Source: Lachnospiraceae bacterium UBA3401 (GTDB taxonomy: Bacteria > Bacillota > Clostridia > Lachnospirales > Lachnospiraceae). Taken from it: DNA of 26,891 nucleotides. Made by a program: the position numbers and the translations under genes. Location: NCBI GenBank assembly GCA_002358575.1, contig DEPD01000078.1:13159-40049 (forward strand). The letters run 5' to 3'. Below the pieces are notes generated by a model. The model did not search any database, had not been told where the DNA came from, and saw only the letters and a program-made list of their open reading frames with translations. This document shows, piece by piece, positions 16,199 through 24,279 of this stretch. Numbering within the stretch: the stretch's first letter is position 1; each line of letters opens with the position of its first letter.

Positions 16199-16522
16199 CT
16201 AGACTGTAACAGGAGCCAAAGACTGAATTGCTGCGGTGTATTGTTCACTGTCTATCTGACCTTGGCACAGTTTTTAAGAACATGATTCAGATATGAGGGG
16301 TGATTTTTGCGAAGCAAAATTTCAAATATTGCCCCCGAATCGTTACTATGAACGACCGTGAATAGTGAGGATTATGAAAAGGAATTGAAAAAGATATAGG
16401 AAAAAAAGATGTTCTATGTTATGATGATAGTAATTTAGGGACAATATCTTAGAGAGTGTATAATGGCAAAATTTTGCAAACACTTGTTTTTTATAGGTGT
16501 TTCATAGCTTGGAGGGTTGATT
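16199..16522. other. Gene-free stretch before the FIST gene
   Basis: No plausible gene is present. CTGTAACAGGAGCC at 16203-16216 resembles the start of the repeat at 1-34 but has no closing arm. TTTTGC/GCAAAA (16305-16319) and TTACTAT/ATAGTGA (around 16340-16366) are short inverted repeats. Candidate -10 boxes for the FIST gene are TATGAT (16420-16425) and TATAAT (16459-16464); neither has a good -35, so the promoter is unresolved. Confidence 0.4.
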
Positions 16523-17596
16523 ATGAGATTAACATTTGGCAGTAGCAAAAATGGAGATGTTGCGGAGGCGCTTAAAAATATTTCGTCTCCGGCGGCATTA
16601 TTTTTTACTGTGGCGGACGAGAAAATGCTCGAGCACACTGCAATAGAAATAGAAAAAGTTTTTCCGAATATACCATCTATTGGAGGCGTTGGCCAAGCAT
16701 ATTTGGACAAACAGTTTTTTGATGCAGGTGTCACTGTGATTGCAATGAAAGATGAGATAAAAGTTGTGGCAGATGTTTTGGAACAAGCTTCTGTCATGCC
16801 TATGAAATATATTAGACGGCTGGAGAACGCTGCAAAGACAGTAGGTGGTGAGCGAGGAAAAACAGCTTGCTTTGATATCTGTTCCGCAGGGGCAGACGTG
16901 CGCGCTGTCACTACTCTGTCAAATTATCTTTGCCGCGCAGGGTATGACCTTGCAGGCGGTACAAGCAATTCATCTGCGGTGGCGTGCAATGGAAAGGTTT
17001 ATCAAGATGCATGTGCTTTTTTCCTCTTTAAAAATCTTCGGGGAAAGATAAAATCTTACAAGGAAAACATTTATATCCATCCACAGGGAAATGAGAAGCA
17101 GTTTATGGTGACAGATGCAGAACCGAAATCCTACAAAATTCGCACTTTGGATAATATTTCTGCAGAGAAAGTGTACACGTCCGAACTTGGAATTAGCAGG
17201 GACAAAATTACAACACAAACTTTTAAAAATCCTTTTGGACATGTCTGCGATTCCGATACATATATTGTCTCTATAAAGGGTGTGGAGACAGACGGCAGCA
17301 TCACAACATTTCGACCAGCAAATAAAATGGATTTTCTAACCATATTGAATATGGGTGATTACAAATCTGTAGTGCAAGATACCATTGCACAGATTCGGCA
17401 GGATTTGGGAAATGCATCGGCAGTGCTTTCTGTCAACTGCCTATTTCGGTATATTATGTTCAATGATGACCACTATTGGGACGACTATCTTATGGACATG
17501 TGTCGCAGTTTTTCACATGCTGGCATGGTAGGCGTCGGCGAACATTACAATACACAGTTTGTAAATCAGACAATGTGCTGTCTGGCATTTGAGTAG
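16523..17596 (+). CDS. FIST-domain sensory protein
   Basis: This encodes 357 residues; the ATG at 16523 lies 6 bases after GGAGGG. An in-frame TTG at 16517 is too close to the site. The whole length matches a FIST_N plus FIST_C arrangement: an N-terminal half with AALFFTVADEKML, PSIGGVG and AGYDLAGGTSN, and a C-terminal half with the FRPANKMDFLTILNMGD and GMVGVGEHY segments. FIST domains are intracellular sensors, thought to bind small ligands such as amino acids, and are usually tied to chemoreceptors, diguanylate cyclases or kinases. Here it is a stand-alone protein followed 12 bp later by a soluble methyl-accepting protein, so the two probably act as a split receptor. No membrane segment is visible. 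Confidence 0.85.
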   Translation: MRLTFGSSKNGDVAEALKNISSPAALFFTVADEKMLEHTAIEIEKVFPNIPSIGGVGQAYLDKQFFDAGVTVIAMKDEIKVVADVLEQASVMPMKYIRRLENAAKTVGGERGKTACFDICSAGADVRAVTTLSNYLCRAGYDLAGGTSNSSAVACNGKVYQDACAFFLFKNLRGKIKSYKENIYIHPQGNEKQFMVTDAEPKSYKIRTLDNISAEKVYTSELGISRDKITTQTFKNPFGHVCDSDTYIVSIKGVETDGSITTFRPANKMDFLTILNMGDYKSVVQDTIAQIRQDLGNASAVLSVNCLFRYIMFNDDHYWDDYLMDMCRSFSHAGMVGVGEHYNTQFVNQTMCCLAFE

Positions 17597-17608
17597 GGGG
17601 AATATACG

Positions 17609-18541
17609 TTGAGATTATTTAAAGAGAAGAAAACAGTAAATAGTGGACAGCAGAAACAAACAGAATTTGACAAATATCCGTTAGATTATGCGCTGAAGAG
17701 TGCCTGTCAGGTGGTGGAGGAATTGGCAGGTGATGTCTTCCAGACAACGCAGAAAATGCGCTATGCAAACGAACAGCTTGTTGGATTGCAAAATGACATT
17801 ATAGGATTGCGTGATGATATCAATGCTATGGATGATGGATTTTCGGAAATCACAACTGCGGCCGACCGCTTTAATGATGTGGAGATAGAGATTGACCAGT
17901 CTGTGGCAGATGCGCAGCGTCAGATGGAGCGCCTGCGGCAAGATGCCAGTTCTGTAAAAGAGAATTTTCGCAATATGTCAGAAACGTTTCATTCGTTACA
18001 ACAGGCACTTGATAAAATTAGAAATAGTTTATTTGGTATTGGTGAAATCGCAGATCAGACCGATCTTCTTGCCCTGAATGCAAGTATTGAGGCAGCACGT
18101 GCTGGAGAGCAGGGAAAAGGATTTGCAGTGGTTGCGGAGGAAGTTGGAAAACTGGCAAAAATGAGTCAGGACATGGTTGATGGCATTCATGCAAGTGTTG
18201 CGGAAGTGGAGCAGAAAAGTAAGGAACTGAACCAATTTATACAGGCATCGGATGAAGCGGTGCTTGGCAGCATCCAAAGTATGGAGGAGACAGGCAAATA
18301 TTTTGATGATATTAAGGAGCGCGCTTCAGGCACAGCCGCAGTTCGCACAGCAATTGACCACGCTGTCGAACAAAATCGTGCATATGTAAAAACGGTTCAA
18401 GATTCACTGATGTCTACAGCAGGTATCTACACTGACATAATAAATAAAATGGATATCGATAACAGTAAAAAAGGTGTTCTGATGGAGGCATTTCAGCACA
18501 CTATCGAACAGGCGATTGCCATGGTGGGGGAACTGCCATAG
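17609..18541 (+). CDS. Soluble methyl-accepting chemotaxis-type signalling protein
   Basis: This encodes 310 residues from TTG 17609, preceded by GGGGG. No transmembrane segment, HAMP domain or ligand-binding domain is present. Almost the whole protein is a helical signalling hairpin whose tip (residues 146-183) carries the conserved core QTDLLALNASIEAARAGE and GFAVVAEEVGKLA, where CheA and CheW dock in canonical receptors. The tip has QTD where QTN is usual, and Gly instead of Arg before KLA. The 12-bp gap to the FIST gene suggests that FIST provides sensing and this protein provides output. It could act on a kinase other than CheA; no che genes lie in the window. Confidence 0.87.
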   Translation: MRLFKEKKTVNSGQQKQTEFDKYPLDYALKSACQVVEELAGDVFQTTQKMRYANEQLVGLQNDIIGLRDDINAMDDGFSEITTAADRFNDVEIEIDQSVADAQRQMERLRQDASSVKENFRNMSETFHSLQQALDKIRNSLFGIGEIADQTDLLALNASIEAARAGEQGKGFAVVAEEVGKLAKMSQDMVDGIHASVAEVEQKSKELNQFIQASDEAVLGSIQSMEETGKYFDDIKERASGTAAVRTAIDHAVEQNRAYVKTVQDSLMSTAGIYTDIINKMDIDNSKKGVLMEAFQHTIEQAIAMVGELP

Positions 18542-18564
18542 GGAGAGGGAAAGGAAGATGCTGC

Positions 18565-18924
18565 ATGTATGAAAATAAACCAGCTCTAGGCTACCAGAAT
18601 TTTGAGGAAGTGCGTATCGGGCATATTTTCTATATTGACAAGACTGACTTTATTAGGGAATGGTGGGAAAATGCAGATAAGGTTACTTTGATTACTCGTC
18701 CACGCAGGTTTGGAAAAACGCTTAACATGAGTATGATTGAATTTAAATTTAAAGTGCTTGATCCTGATGAGGATGAAGTGACATTGGAGGATACGATTGC
18801 GAGTATCCATCGCCAAATGAATGAGAAACAATATGAGGCAGAGCTGATTACACGAGGCTTTGCACCCCAGCAGATGCGAAAGTATGGTTTTGCGTTTCGG
18901 GGGAAGGAATGTTTGATTGGCTGA
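18565..18924 (+). pseudogene. Internally deleted AAA-ATPase/PD-(D/E)XK family gene
   Basis: The 119 residues join two ends of a protein family that is normally over 500 residues long. Residues 1-57 match the N-terminus (LGYQNFEEVR, YIDKTDFIREWW, ITRPRRFGKTLNMSM, the last being the P-loop region). Residues 58-119 match the extreme C-terminal nuclease-like domain (IEFKFKV, EDTIASIHRQMNEKQYEAEL, KYGFAFRGKECLIG). About 400 residues between these are missing, with the reading frame kept across the join near 18733-18741. The product lacks Walker B and most of the nuclease core, so it is almost certainly non-functional. It follows the methyl-accepting gene by 23 bp. Identification rests on recalled family motifs. 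Confidence 0.8.
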
Positions 18925-19019
18925 ATATTATATTTGTTAATAAGATTTGGATTCAATTACTTTACAAGTTCTGTGGAAAAGATACAATTAGGATATTAAA
19001 TTTGAGGAGGGAAAATAGC

Positions 19020-20570
19020 ATGAATTATACTAATTTTACAAGGAAAATACGCCGATTTCTTGCGGCGGGCTCAGCGGCGGCGATGCTTTTTACAGCGGTG
19101 TGGAATGATACAGGAAGTGCATTGTTGGTACATGCGGAGGAGGAGACAAAAAGCAGCTTAAATGTAGCATATCACACACAGGCAGAGATTAGCGCACGCA
19201 TAAAAAATGATGGGGTGACACAAGAGGACCCACTAAATTATATGGCAGATCCGTCATTTGCACCTCCATATGACAATGCAGGTGTTCTGGCTCCCGATAC
19301 GCTTAACAATGCTATGAAGATGATGAATCAGATTCGTTATATTGCGGGTTTGCAGGATAATGTAACACTCAATGAGGAATACAACCGAAAAGCGCAGGCA
19401 GCAGCATATGTAAACTTATTAAATAGGAATTTAAGCCATTATCCTACGAAACCTGCTGGAATGGTGGACAGTATGTATGATTTGGGACGTAATGGTGCTT
19501 CTAGCTCCAATATTGCTATGGCTTCGTGGAAATGCTCTTTAAATTGGACGATTGTACAGGGTTGGATGGAAGATGGAGACGCTGGCAATATAGATAGAGT
19601 AGGACATCGACGTTGGATTTTAAATCCTTCCATGGGTCAGACAGGATTTGGAGCAGTATATGGTCCAGGGGGTACGTATTCTGCATTGTACTGTTTTGAC
19701 AGAACCCGTTCTGCATCGGAAACGCAAGTGGCATGGCCAGCACAAAATATGCCGGTTGGATATTTTGGTACTGCTTTCCCGTGGAGTGTTTCTATGGGAA
19801 CCAACGTGGACAAAAATGCAGTTCACGTTACATTAAAACGCGTAAATGACGGCAAAGTATGGAATTTTTCAGCGGGCAGCTCTAATGGATACTTTAATGT
19901 GGATAATGGTGGATATGGACAAAAAGGATGCATTATTTTCCGTCCAGAAGGGATTACCGCATATCAGGCGGGGGATATCTTTGAGGTATCTATTACAGGA
20001 AGTGGGATCAATCTGAATTATCGCGTTAACTTTTTTGATCCAGAGAATGTTACCCCAGAAGAAAACATTATTAATACTGACTGGGCAGCAGCGAATGCTT
20101 TGCTTGACACAGTGCCGGACGGCGGAGCGGCGGACATTTTAACCGGCTGTAAATTTGCAGTGCCGGCAGAGACTGTGAACAAAATTGCAGGCAGAAACAT
20201 TTTATGTGCTTTCCATATGGACAGTGACATTGTGCTTGGCATTGCAGGAATGACTGTGCAGCAGACACAAACCCCTTGGAATATTGCAGTTACCTATAAA
20301 TCAGTTATCCCAGAAACACTATCTGCTCCAATAAAACAAGGTGCAGCTACGACACGAACAATCAATTTGGAATCTAACGAAGGACTTCCCGCGTCTGTGA
20401 ACCTGCACATTGGATGGGGAATCCAATACGCAGGAAAACAGGCAGTCCTTTACAATTATGATGAAGCGACAGGAACCTTGTCCGAGGCTGGACGCTTTAC
20501 AATTACAGACAATGGTCAGTCTATGTTTCCAGTGAGCAGTAATGGGCATTATATTGGAGTGGTAAAATAA
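19020..20570 (+). CDS. Secreted CAP-domain (SCP/PR-1-like) protein
   Basis: This encodes 516 residues; the ATG at 19020 follows GAGGAGG (19004-19010). An in-frame ATG at 18909 overlaps the upstream pseudogene and has no signal-peptide logic. A signal peptide (KIRRFLAAGSAAAMLFTAV, cleavage perhaps near ALLVHA) spans ~38 residues. A CAP domain lies at about 95-215, with MMNQIR, LNEEYNRKAQAAA, LSH (H140), a degenerate GASSSNIA where GENIA is usual, and VGHRRWILNP (H197). The rest (about 240-516) appears beta-rich, ending in a YNYDEATGTL / HYIGVV region. No sorting signal or membrane anchor is visible, so it is likely released. CAP proteins have varied extracellular roles; none can be assigned here. 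Confidence 0.85.
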   Translation: MNYTNFTRKIRRFLAAGSAAAMLFTAVWNDTGSALLVHAEEETKSSLNVAYHTQAEISARIKNDGVTQEDPLNYMADPSFAPPYDNAGVLAPDTLNNAMKMMNQIRYIAGLQDNVTLNEEYNRKAQAAAYVNLLNRNLSHYPTKPAGMVDSMYDLGRNGASSSNIAMASWKCSLNWTIVQGWMEDGDAGNIDRVGHRRWILNPSMGQTGFGAVYGPGGTYSALYCFDRTRSASETQVAWPAQNMPVGYFGTAFPWSVSMGTNVDKNAVHVTLKRVNDGKVWNFSAGSSNGYFNVDNGGYGQKGCIIFRPEGITAYQAGDIFEVSITGSGINLNYRVNFFDPENVTPEENIINTDWAAANALLDTVPDGGAADILTGCKFAVPAETVNKIAGRNILCAFHMDSDIVLGIAGMTVQQTQTPWNIAVTYKSVIPETLSAPIKQGAATTRTINLESNEGLPASVNLHIGWGIQYAGKQAVLYNYDEATGTLSEAGRFTITDNGQSMFPVSSNGHYIGVVK

Positions 20571-20590
20571 AGAAAGTAAGGAAAAGGTGA

Positions 20591-20620
20591 AAAAAGCCGC
20601 TGAGGAATCAGCGGCTTTTT
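20591..20620 (+). terminator. Rho-independent terminator of the CAP gene
   Basis: AAAAAGCCGCTGA (20591-20603) and TCAGCGGCTTTTT (20608-20620) form a perfect 13-bp stem with a GGAA loop and a T-run, 20 bases after the stop. Confidence 0.93.
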
Positions 20621-20631
20621 ATGCGCACGGA

Positions 20632-20774
20632 CGCGGAGTAGGTGAGAAGGGTATTCTCTCACTCGATTGTACATGCTGATGCAAAGGAAATATGCCACTA
20701 AAGTGATGTATTGGCGGCGCGCAAGTAGGCAAAGCAATTTTACATACCCGATTGTATATGGGCATCTAAAGGAA
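20632..20774. repeat. Pair of degenerate direct repeats (~85-bp period)
   Basis: Unit 1 has CGCGGAGTAGG at 20632, GATTGTACATG at 20665 and AAAGGAA at 20683. Unit 2 has CGCGCAAGTAGG at 20718, GATTGTATATG at 20750 and AAAGGAA at 20768. The spacing inside the units is conserved within one base. A cousin lies at 152-184 (CGCGCACGAGTAGG ... CTCGATGTAC). No gene is seen between 20571 and 20968. Confidence 0.55.
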
Positions 20775-20862
20775 GTAACTTACTTATTTGATTGAACAGA
20801 TTTATAGTATAGAAAATGGATTTGACATTTGAATATGATTTGGTATTGGACAACTATGTCCC

Positions 20863-20891
20863 TTGATTCTTTGTATGAAAAATAGTACACT
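20863..20891 (+). promoter_or_regulatory. Promoter of the TIR operon
   Basis: TTGATT (20863-20868) and TACACT (20886-20891) have a 17-bp spacer. The surrounding ~65 bp (from 20847) closely resemble 25367-25430, including TGTCCCTTG before the -35 and AATAGTA-ACTAAAA at the -10, so this promoter and the one upstream of the AAA gene share an origin. Confidence 0.65.
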
Positions 20892-20902
20892 AAAATTGGA
20901 TT

Positions 20903-20938
20903 AATTTGTCAATAAATGTCAAATAATATCGACAAATT
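20903..20938 (+). promoter_or_regulatory. Inverted repeat in the leader of the TIR gene
   Basis: AATTTGTC (20903-20910) and GACAAATT (20931-20938) are perfect 8-bp arms, 20 bp apart, between the predicted transcription start and the ribosome binding site. They could be an operator or an mRNA stem. Confidence 0.4.
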
Positions 20939-20968
20939 ATTTTTAGAAAGAAAGGAAATTTTATAAAT

Positions 20969-21574
20969 ATGCAAAGTGTACAAGAACCTTTAAAAGTTTT
21001 TATATCTTATTCTCATAAGGATAAACGATTAAAAGATAAATTAATTACGCATTTAAATTCGCTAATTCGACAAAAGTATATTTCACTATGGTATGATAAT
21101 ATGATATTGCCTGGAAAAGAAATTAACGAGGAAATAAGACAAGCTTTACAGGGGAGTCAGATTGTGCTATTGCTGCTTAGTGCAGACTATCTTACTTCTA
21201 ATTATTGTTATCAAAAAGAAATGGAAGAAGCGATGAATCTTCGCAAAGAGAAGAAATTAGCGGTGATTCCAATTATGTTAAGGGACGTAGATTTAATTGG
21301 AACTCCAATTGATAGTATCATGTCATTACCAGAAGATAGAAAAGCTGTCACACAATTTCGTAATGAAGATGCAGCGCTAAAAAATGTTGCAGAAGGAATA
21401 CGAAGGGTAGTAGAAGGATGGTTTCGAGAGCGTACATTTGGGAGTGAAACTATTCCTGAAAAATCTTTTTCCAATAAAAATAAGGAAAATAATACGTCTG
21501 CGATTCAAAACAATTATGGATTTCAATTTAATGGAAGTACAATTAATGGCGGGCATTTTGAGATAAAGAATTAG
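20969..21574 (+). CDS. TIR-domain protein with C-terminal beta-rich tag
   Basis: This encodes 201 residues; the ATG at 20969 follows AAGGAAA at a somewhat long spacing. Residues 8-150 are a TIR domain: KVFISYSHKDKRL at the start, a WYDNMILPGKEI box, a VLLLLSADYLTSNYC strand, and E84 in CYQKEM, the position of the catalytic glutamate in NAD-cleaving bacterial TIR enzymes. PIMLRDVDL follows. A polar linker (155-180) leads to a final 20-residue segment (182-201) that matches residues 94-113 of the next protein. The domain makes an NADase or nucleotide-signal-producing effector plausible. First gene of a four-gene operon, 13 bp before the next. It is AT-rich compared with upstream genes, which suggests transfer. 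Confidence 0.9.
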   Translation: MQSVQEPLKVFISYSHKDKRLKDKLITHLNSLIRQKYISLWYDNMILPGKEINEEIRQALQGSQIVLLLLSADYLTSNYCYQKEMEEAMNLRKEKKLAVIPIMLRDVDLIGTPIDSIMSLPEDRKAVTQFRNEDAALKNVAEGIRRVVEGWFRERTFGSETIPEKSFSNKNKENNTSAIQNNYGFQFNGSTINGGHFEIKN

Positions 21575-21587
21575 TGAGGAAATTTGT

Positions 21588-23261
21588 ATGGAAGAAGACA
21601 ACTTAAATCAAACTGATATACCACAAGAGAATGATGTGGAAAAGCAGACAAAGATACCACAAGAAAATGATGTAGAAGATGATAACCAAAATAATTCCCG
21701 AATAGAATCACAACAAGAAAAGGATAAGATATCGGATAAAGAGGAGCTAGCACCCGGGAAAAAGGAAGACTGGATAAATCAATATAAGAAAAGCAGAAAT
21801 TTAGAAAATGATGCAGATAGTGAGAATGATTCTATTATAGTAGAACAGATGCGTCAGGCAGAGGTAAATTGGGGGATGCAGTTTTCTGGTTCTCATATTG
21901 ACAGAGCAACCTTTATTATTGATAATAATAGACCGTTGGTTCCTCCTATGATAACCAATGATGTTACTGTAAATTTATTGGGAGAAAAGGATGAAGGAAA
22001 GTTTTTACAGTGGTGTGTAGCGCATTATACGGATTTTAATTTTTCTGCATTATTAGCAGTATGCATTCTGGACAGGCAGACCTATCGAACAATATATCAG
22101 ATGGCTAAAGAATTACAGGAAATATTGTCGGAATCTGCAAAAGAAAATGAAGAAGTGGAAAAAGAGTGGATTTCAAAATCACAATTAGCCAAAACACTAG
22201 GAGTTATACAATATTCAGACGTCACATTGATTCGAGGAATTGAATCCACGGTTGATTTTTTACGTTTGCCAGTTCATGAACAAGCGGAACATATTGTTTG
22301 TCTTTTAATAAATGAATTTTCTGAATTAAAATGCTTGCTGTCAAGATATTTAATCAATAAAATTATACAGATATATGGAAGCAAACATAACTATATGGTA
22401 ATAAGTGGATGCATGGAAGCACTGTCCTATATTGGAATAGCGGACTTGGAGTTTTTTAATGATCAGATTTTACCAGGTTTTTTGCACAAGAGAAAAATTA
22501 GTATGGATTATTGTGTATCTGTACTTTTGGGGAAATTGTACCGAAAAGAAGAATTCAAGGAATATGTTCGAACTTGTGTTGTACAATGGGGACAATTAAA
22601 AAATAATCCTGATAATTTATTAGTATCATTGTATGTATGCAGCATGTTGGGGAATCAAGAATATTTAGTGTGCGATATTTGGATGAATGTTTTGGATGAG
22701 CTGATAAAAGAATTTCTTACAGGAAATTCTTTAGGCAGCATGTCACATATAGAAAGGCTTCAAGGATTATTTAAAAGCGGGAATAGAAATATCAGTTATT
22801 ATAAAGGTGTCATTCATGCTTTTTATAAAAAGATGCAGCAGGAAGAACAACATTGGAACCGATATAAAATATCTTTTTTGAATACTATTTTTTTCCTCTT
22901 TTTATTTGAAGATTATGCTAGTTCTAATGTTTCTGGGCGAAAAGCAAACAGACGAACAATGATTTTTATTCATATATTTCAGAAGCTTGATGAAAAGACA
23001 GGAAAGGAGCTGACCAATCTTTGGTGTCGCGTACTTCAGAGTAGGGAAAATGCGAAAGAATGTTGGAAACTGCTTGAGGACTATCTTAAAAATTATGAAG
23101 ATTATAACGACTCGGATATAGAAATGTTAGGATTCTTTTTTTACCATATCAATCGTAAAATGGGAGACAACCAGGCAATTTACTTTTTAAAAGAGTGTGT
23201 TAAGGAAAATGGTCAGATAATTCCGTTAGCAAGGCAGATATGCAAAATGATTAAGGAGTGA
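21588..23261 (+). CDS. Unknown alpha-helical protein sharing a tag with the TIR protein
   Basis: This encodes 557 residues; the ATG at 21588 follows GAGGA. Residues 1-88 are acidic and disordered, with a 12-residue tandem duplication (IPQENDVE at 11-18 and 23-30). Residues 94-113 repeat the C-terminal tag of the TIR protein: identical N, G, Q-F, G-S, I, F, I and N at the same spacing. From about 125 to the end the sequence looks all-helical, like HEAT/ARM or TPR-type solenoids, with no P-loop or catalytic motif. Its start (LLGEKDEGKFLQWCVAHY ... LLAVCILDRQTYRTIYQMA) reminds me of helical regions in STAND-type proteins, but this is a weak recollection. It is probably a partner or regulator of the TIR effector. 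No family name is assigned. Confidence 0.8.
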   Translation: MEEDNLNQTDIPQENDVEKQTKIPQENDVEDDNQNNSRIESQQEKDKISDKEELAPGKKEDWINQYKKSRNLENDADSENDSIIVEQMRQAEVNWGMQFSGSHIDRATFIIDNNRPLVPPMITNDVTVNLLGEKDEGKFLQWCVAHYTDFNFSALLAVCILDRQTYRTIYQMAKELQEILSESAKENEEVEKEWISKSQLAKTLGVIQYSDVTLIRGIESTVDFLRLPVHEQAEHIVCLLINEFSELKCLLSRYLINKIIQIYGSKHNYMVISGCMEALSYIGIADLEFFNDQILPGFLHKRKISMDYCVSVLLGKLYRKEEFKEYVRTCVVQWGQLKNNPDNLLVSLYVCSMLGNQEYLVCDIWMNVLDELIKEFLTGNSLGSMSHIERLQGLFKSGNRNISYYKGVIHAFYKKMQQEEQHWNRYKISFLNTIFFLFLFEDYASSNVSGRKANRRTMIFIHIFQKLDEKTGKELTNLWCRVLQSRENAKECWKLLEDYLKNYEDYNDSDIEMLGFFFYHINRKMGDNQAIYFLKECVKENGQIIPLARQICKMIKE

Positions 23262-23265
23262 GAAT

Positions 23266-24279
23266 ATGGAAGAAAAAATAATTGAAATTGCAGAACTGGA
23301 AAGAAAAATCACTGGATTTTCTAGTGTACCAAAAGGAGATGAAGATACAGCGTATGTGTTTTTTCAATCAAAGGATAATAATAAATATGCGATATCCACA
23401 GAAAAACGCAAAATTATGGCAACAGAACTTCGCATTGGAAAATATGACCGCATTATGACAATATATCGCGGTGAGTTTACAGAATTCTACGAAAAAGAGA
23501 TTGCGTGTGAAGAAGAGGGACATTATTTTTATGTAGAAATTACTGTTAAATATTATATTGCAGATCCTGAAAAAATTTATCTGAATCATATTTATCAGCC
23601 ATCAGATGAGATAGAGAAATGTTTGGCAGATATTGAGTTTGAACTGGCTGAAAAATACAGTTTTATGAGCCGACATGAATTGAAAAAAGAATTAGATCAA
23701 CATGTAAAAAATAGTTTAAGTTCTCTGCCCTATTTAAAGTGTACATTTCAGTTGAATGTGGATGTTGACGAGTCAGCAATAACGATTATAAAGCGAATAC
23801 AGGAACATGAAATTACGAAAACAGAAGCAGATCTGTCTACTATAGAAGAAATGACAGATTTGGATAATAAGCATCAGTTGGAACAGACAAAATTAGATTA
23901 TGAGCGGAGTATTGCAGAATTACAAGCTCAAATTGAGTCATTAAAAGTGGGGCATCTAGGAGATCTTATACGACAATATGGAGCTAATGCCGGAAATATG
24001 ATTGACCATGTGAGTGGAAAATTAACAGGTGCGGCATTGGCTGAGTCTATTAATAAGACAACGAAGGAAAACCGTGATAATATGATAGATACAATTATTC
24101 GCTTGAAGAATGAGAACATTATAAACAGCGATACTGCTGCAAACGCATCCGTTGCAGCACTTGGTTTAGGGACTGTAGGGATGTTGGAGACAAAAAATTC
24201 AAAGGAAGAAGAGGCACAACAAGAGCAGGAAAGATTCAAGTGGAATAGTTCTAACACACAGGATGGAGATATAGAATGA
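23266..24279 (+). CDS. SPFH/band-7-like protein with coiled coil
   Basis: This encodes 337 residues; the ATG at 23266 is 4 bp after the previous stop, with AAGGAG inside the preceding gene. Residues 25-175 resemble an SPFH (stomatin/prohibitin/flotillin) core: alternating beta strands, YVEITVKYYIADPEKIY (the V-x-Y-x-I-x-DPE pattern of the family), a helical stretch, then CTFQLNVDVDES. A heptad-like coiled coil follows (about 177-230), then a polar helical region and an Ala/Gly-rich segment (290-306). No N-terminal membrane anchor is visible, unusual for SPFH proteins, so membrane recruitment may depend on the next gene product, whose start codon overlaps this stop by 4 bp. SPFH assignment is moderately confident; it would form a ring or scaffold. 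Confidence 0.65.
   Translation: MEEKIIEIAELERKITGFSSVPKGDEDTAYVFFQSKDNNKYAISTEKRKIMATELRIGKYDRIMTIYRGEFTEFYEKEIACEEEGHYFYVEITVKYYIADPEKIYLNHIYQPSDEIEKCLADIEFELAEKYSFMSRHELKKELDQHVKNSLSSLPYLKCTFQLNVDVDESAITIIKRIQEHEITKTEADLSTIEEMTDLDNKHQLEQTKLDYERSIAELQAQIESLKVGHLGDLIRQYGANAGNMIDHVSGKLTGAALAESINKTTKENRDNMIDTIIRLKNENIINSDTAANASVAALGLGTVGMLETKNSKEEEAQQEQERFKWNSSNTQDGDIE

Noticed and set aside
16305..16319. TTTTGC-GAA-GCAAAA as a terminator
   Set aside because: It is not placed after any gene end in the window, and the stem is only six pairs.
18909..19019. N-terminal extension of the CAP protein from the ATG at 18909
   Set aside because: It overlaps the pseudogene; the ATG at 19020 has GAGGAGG and starts a proper signal peptide.
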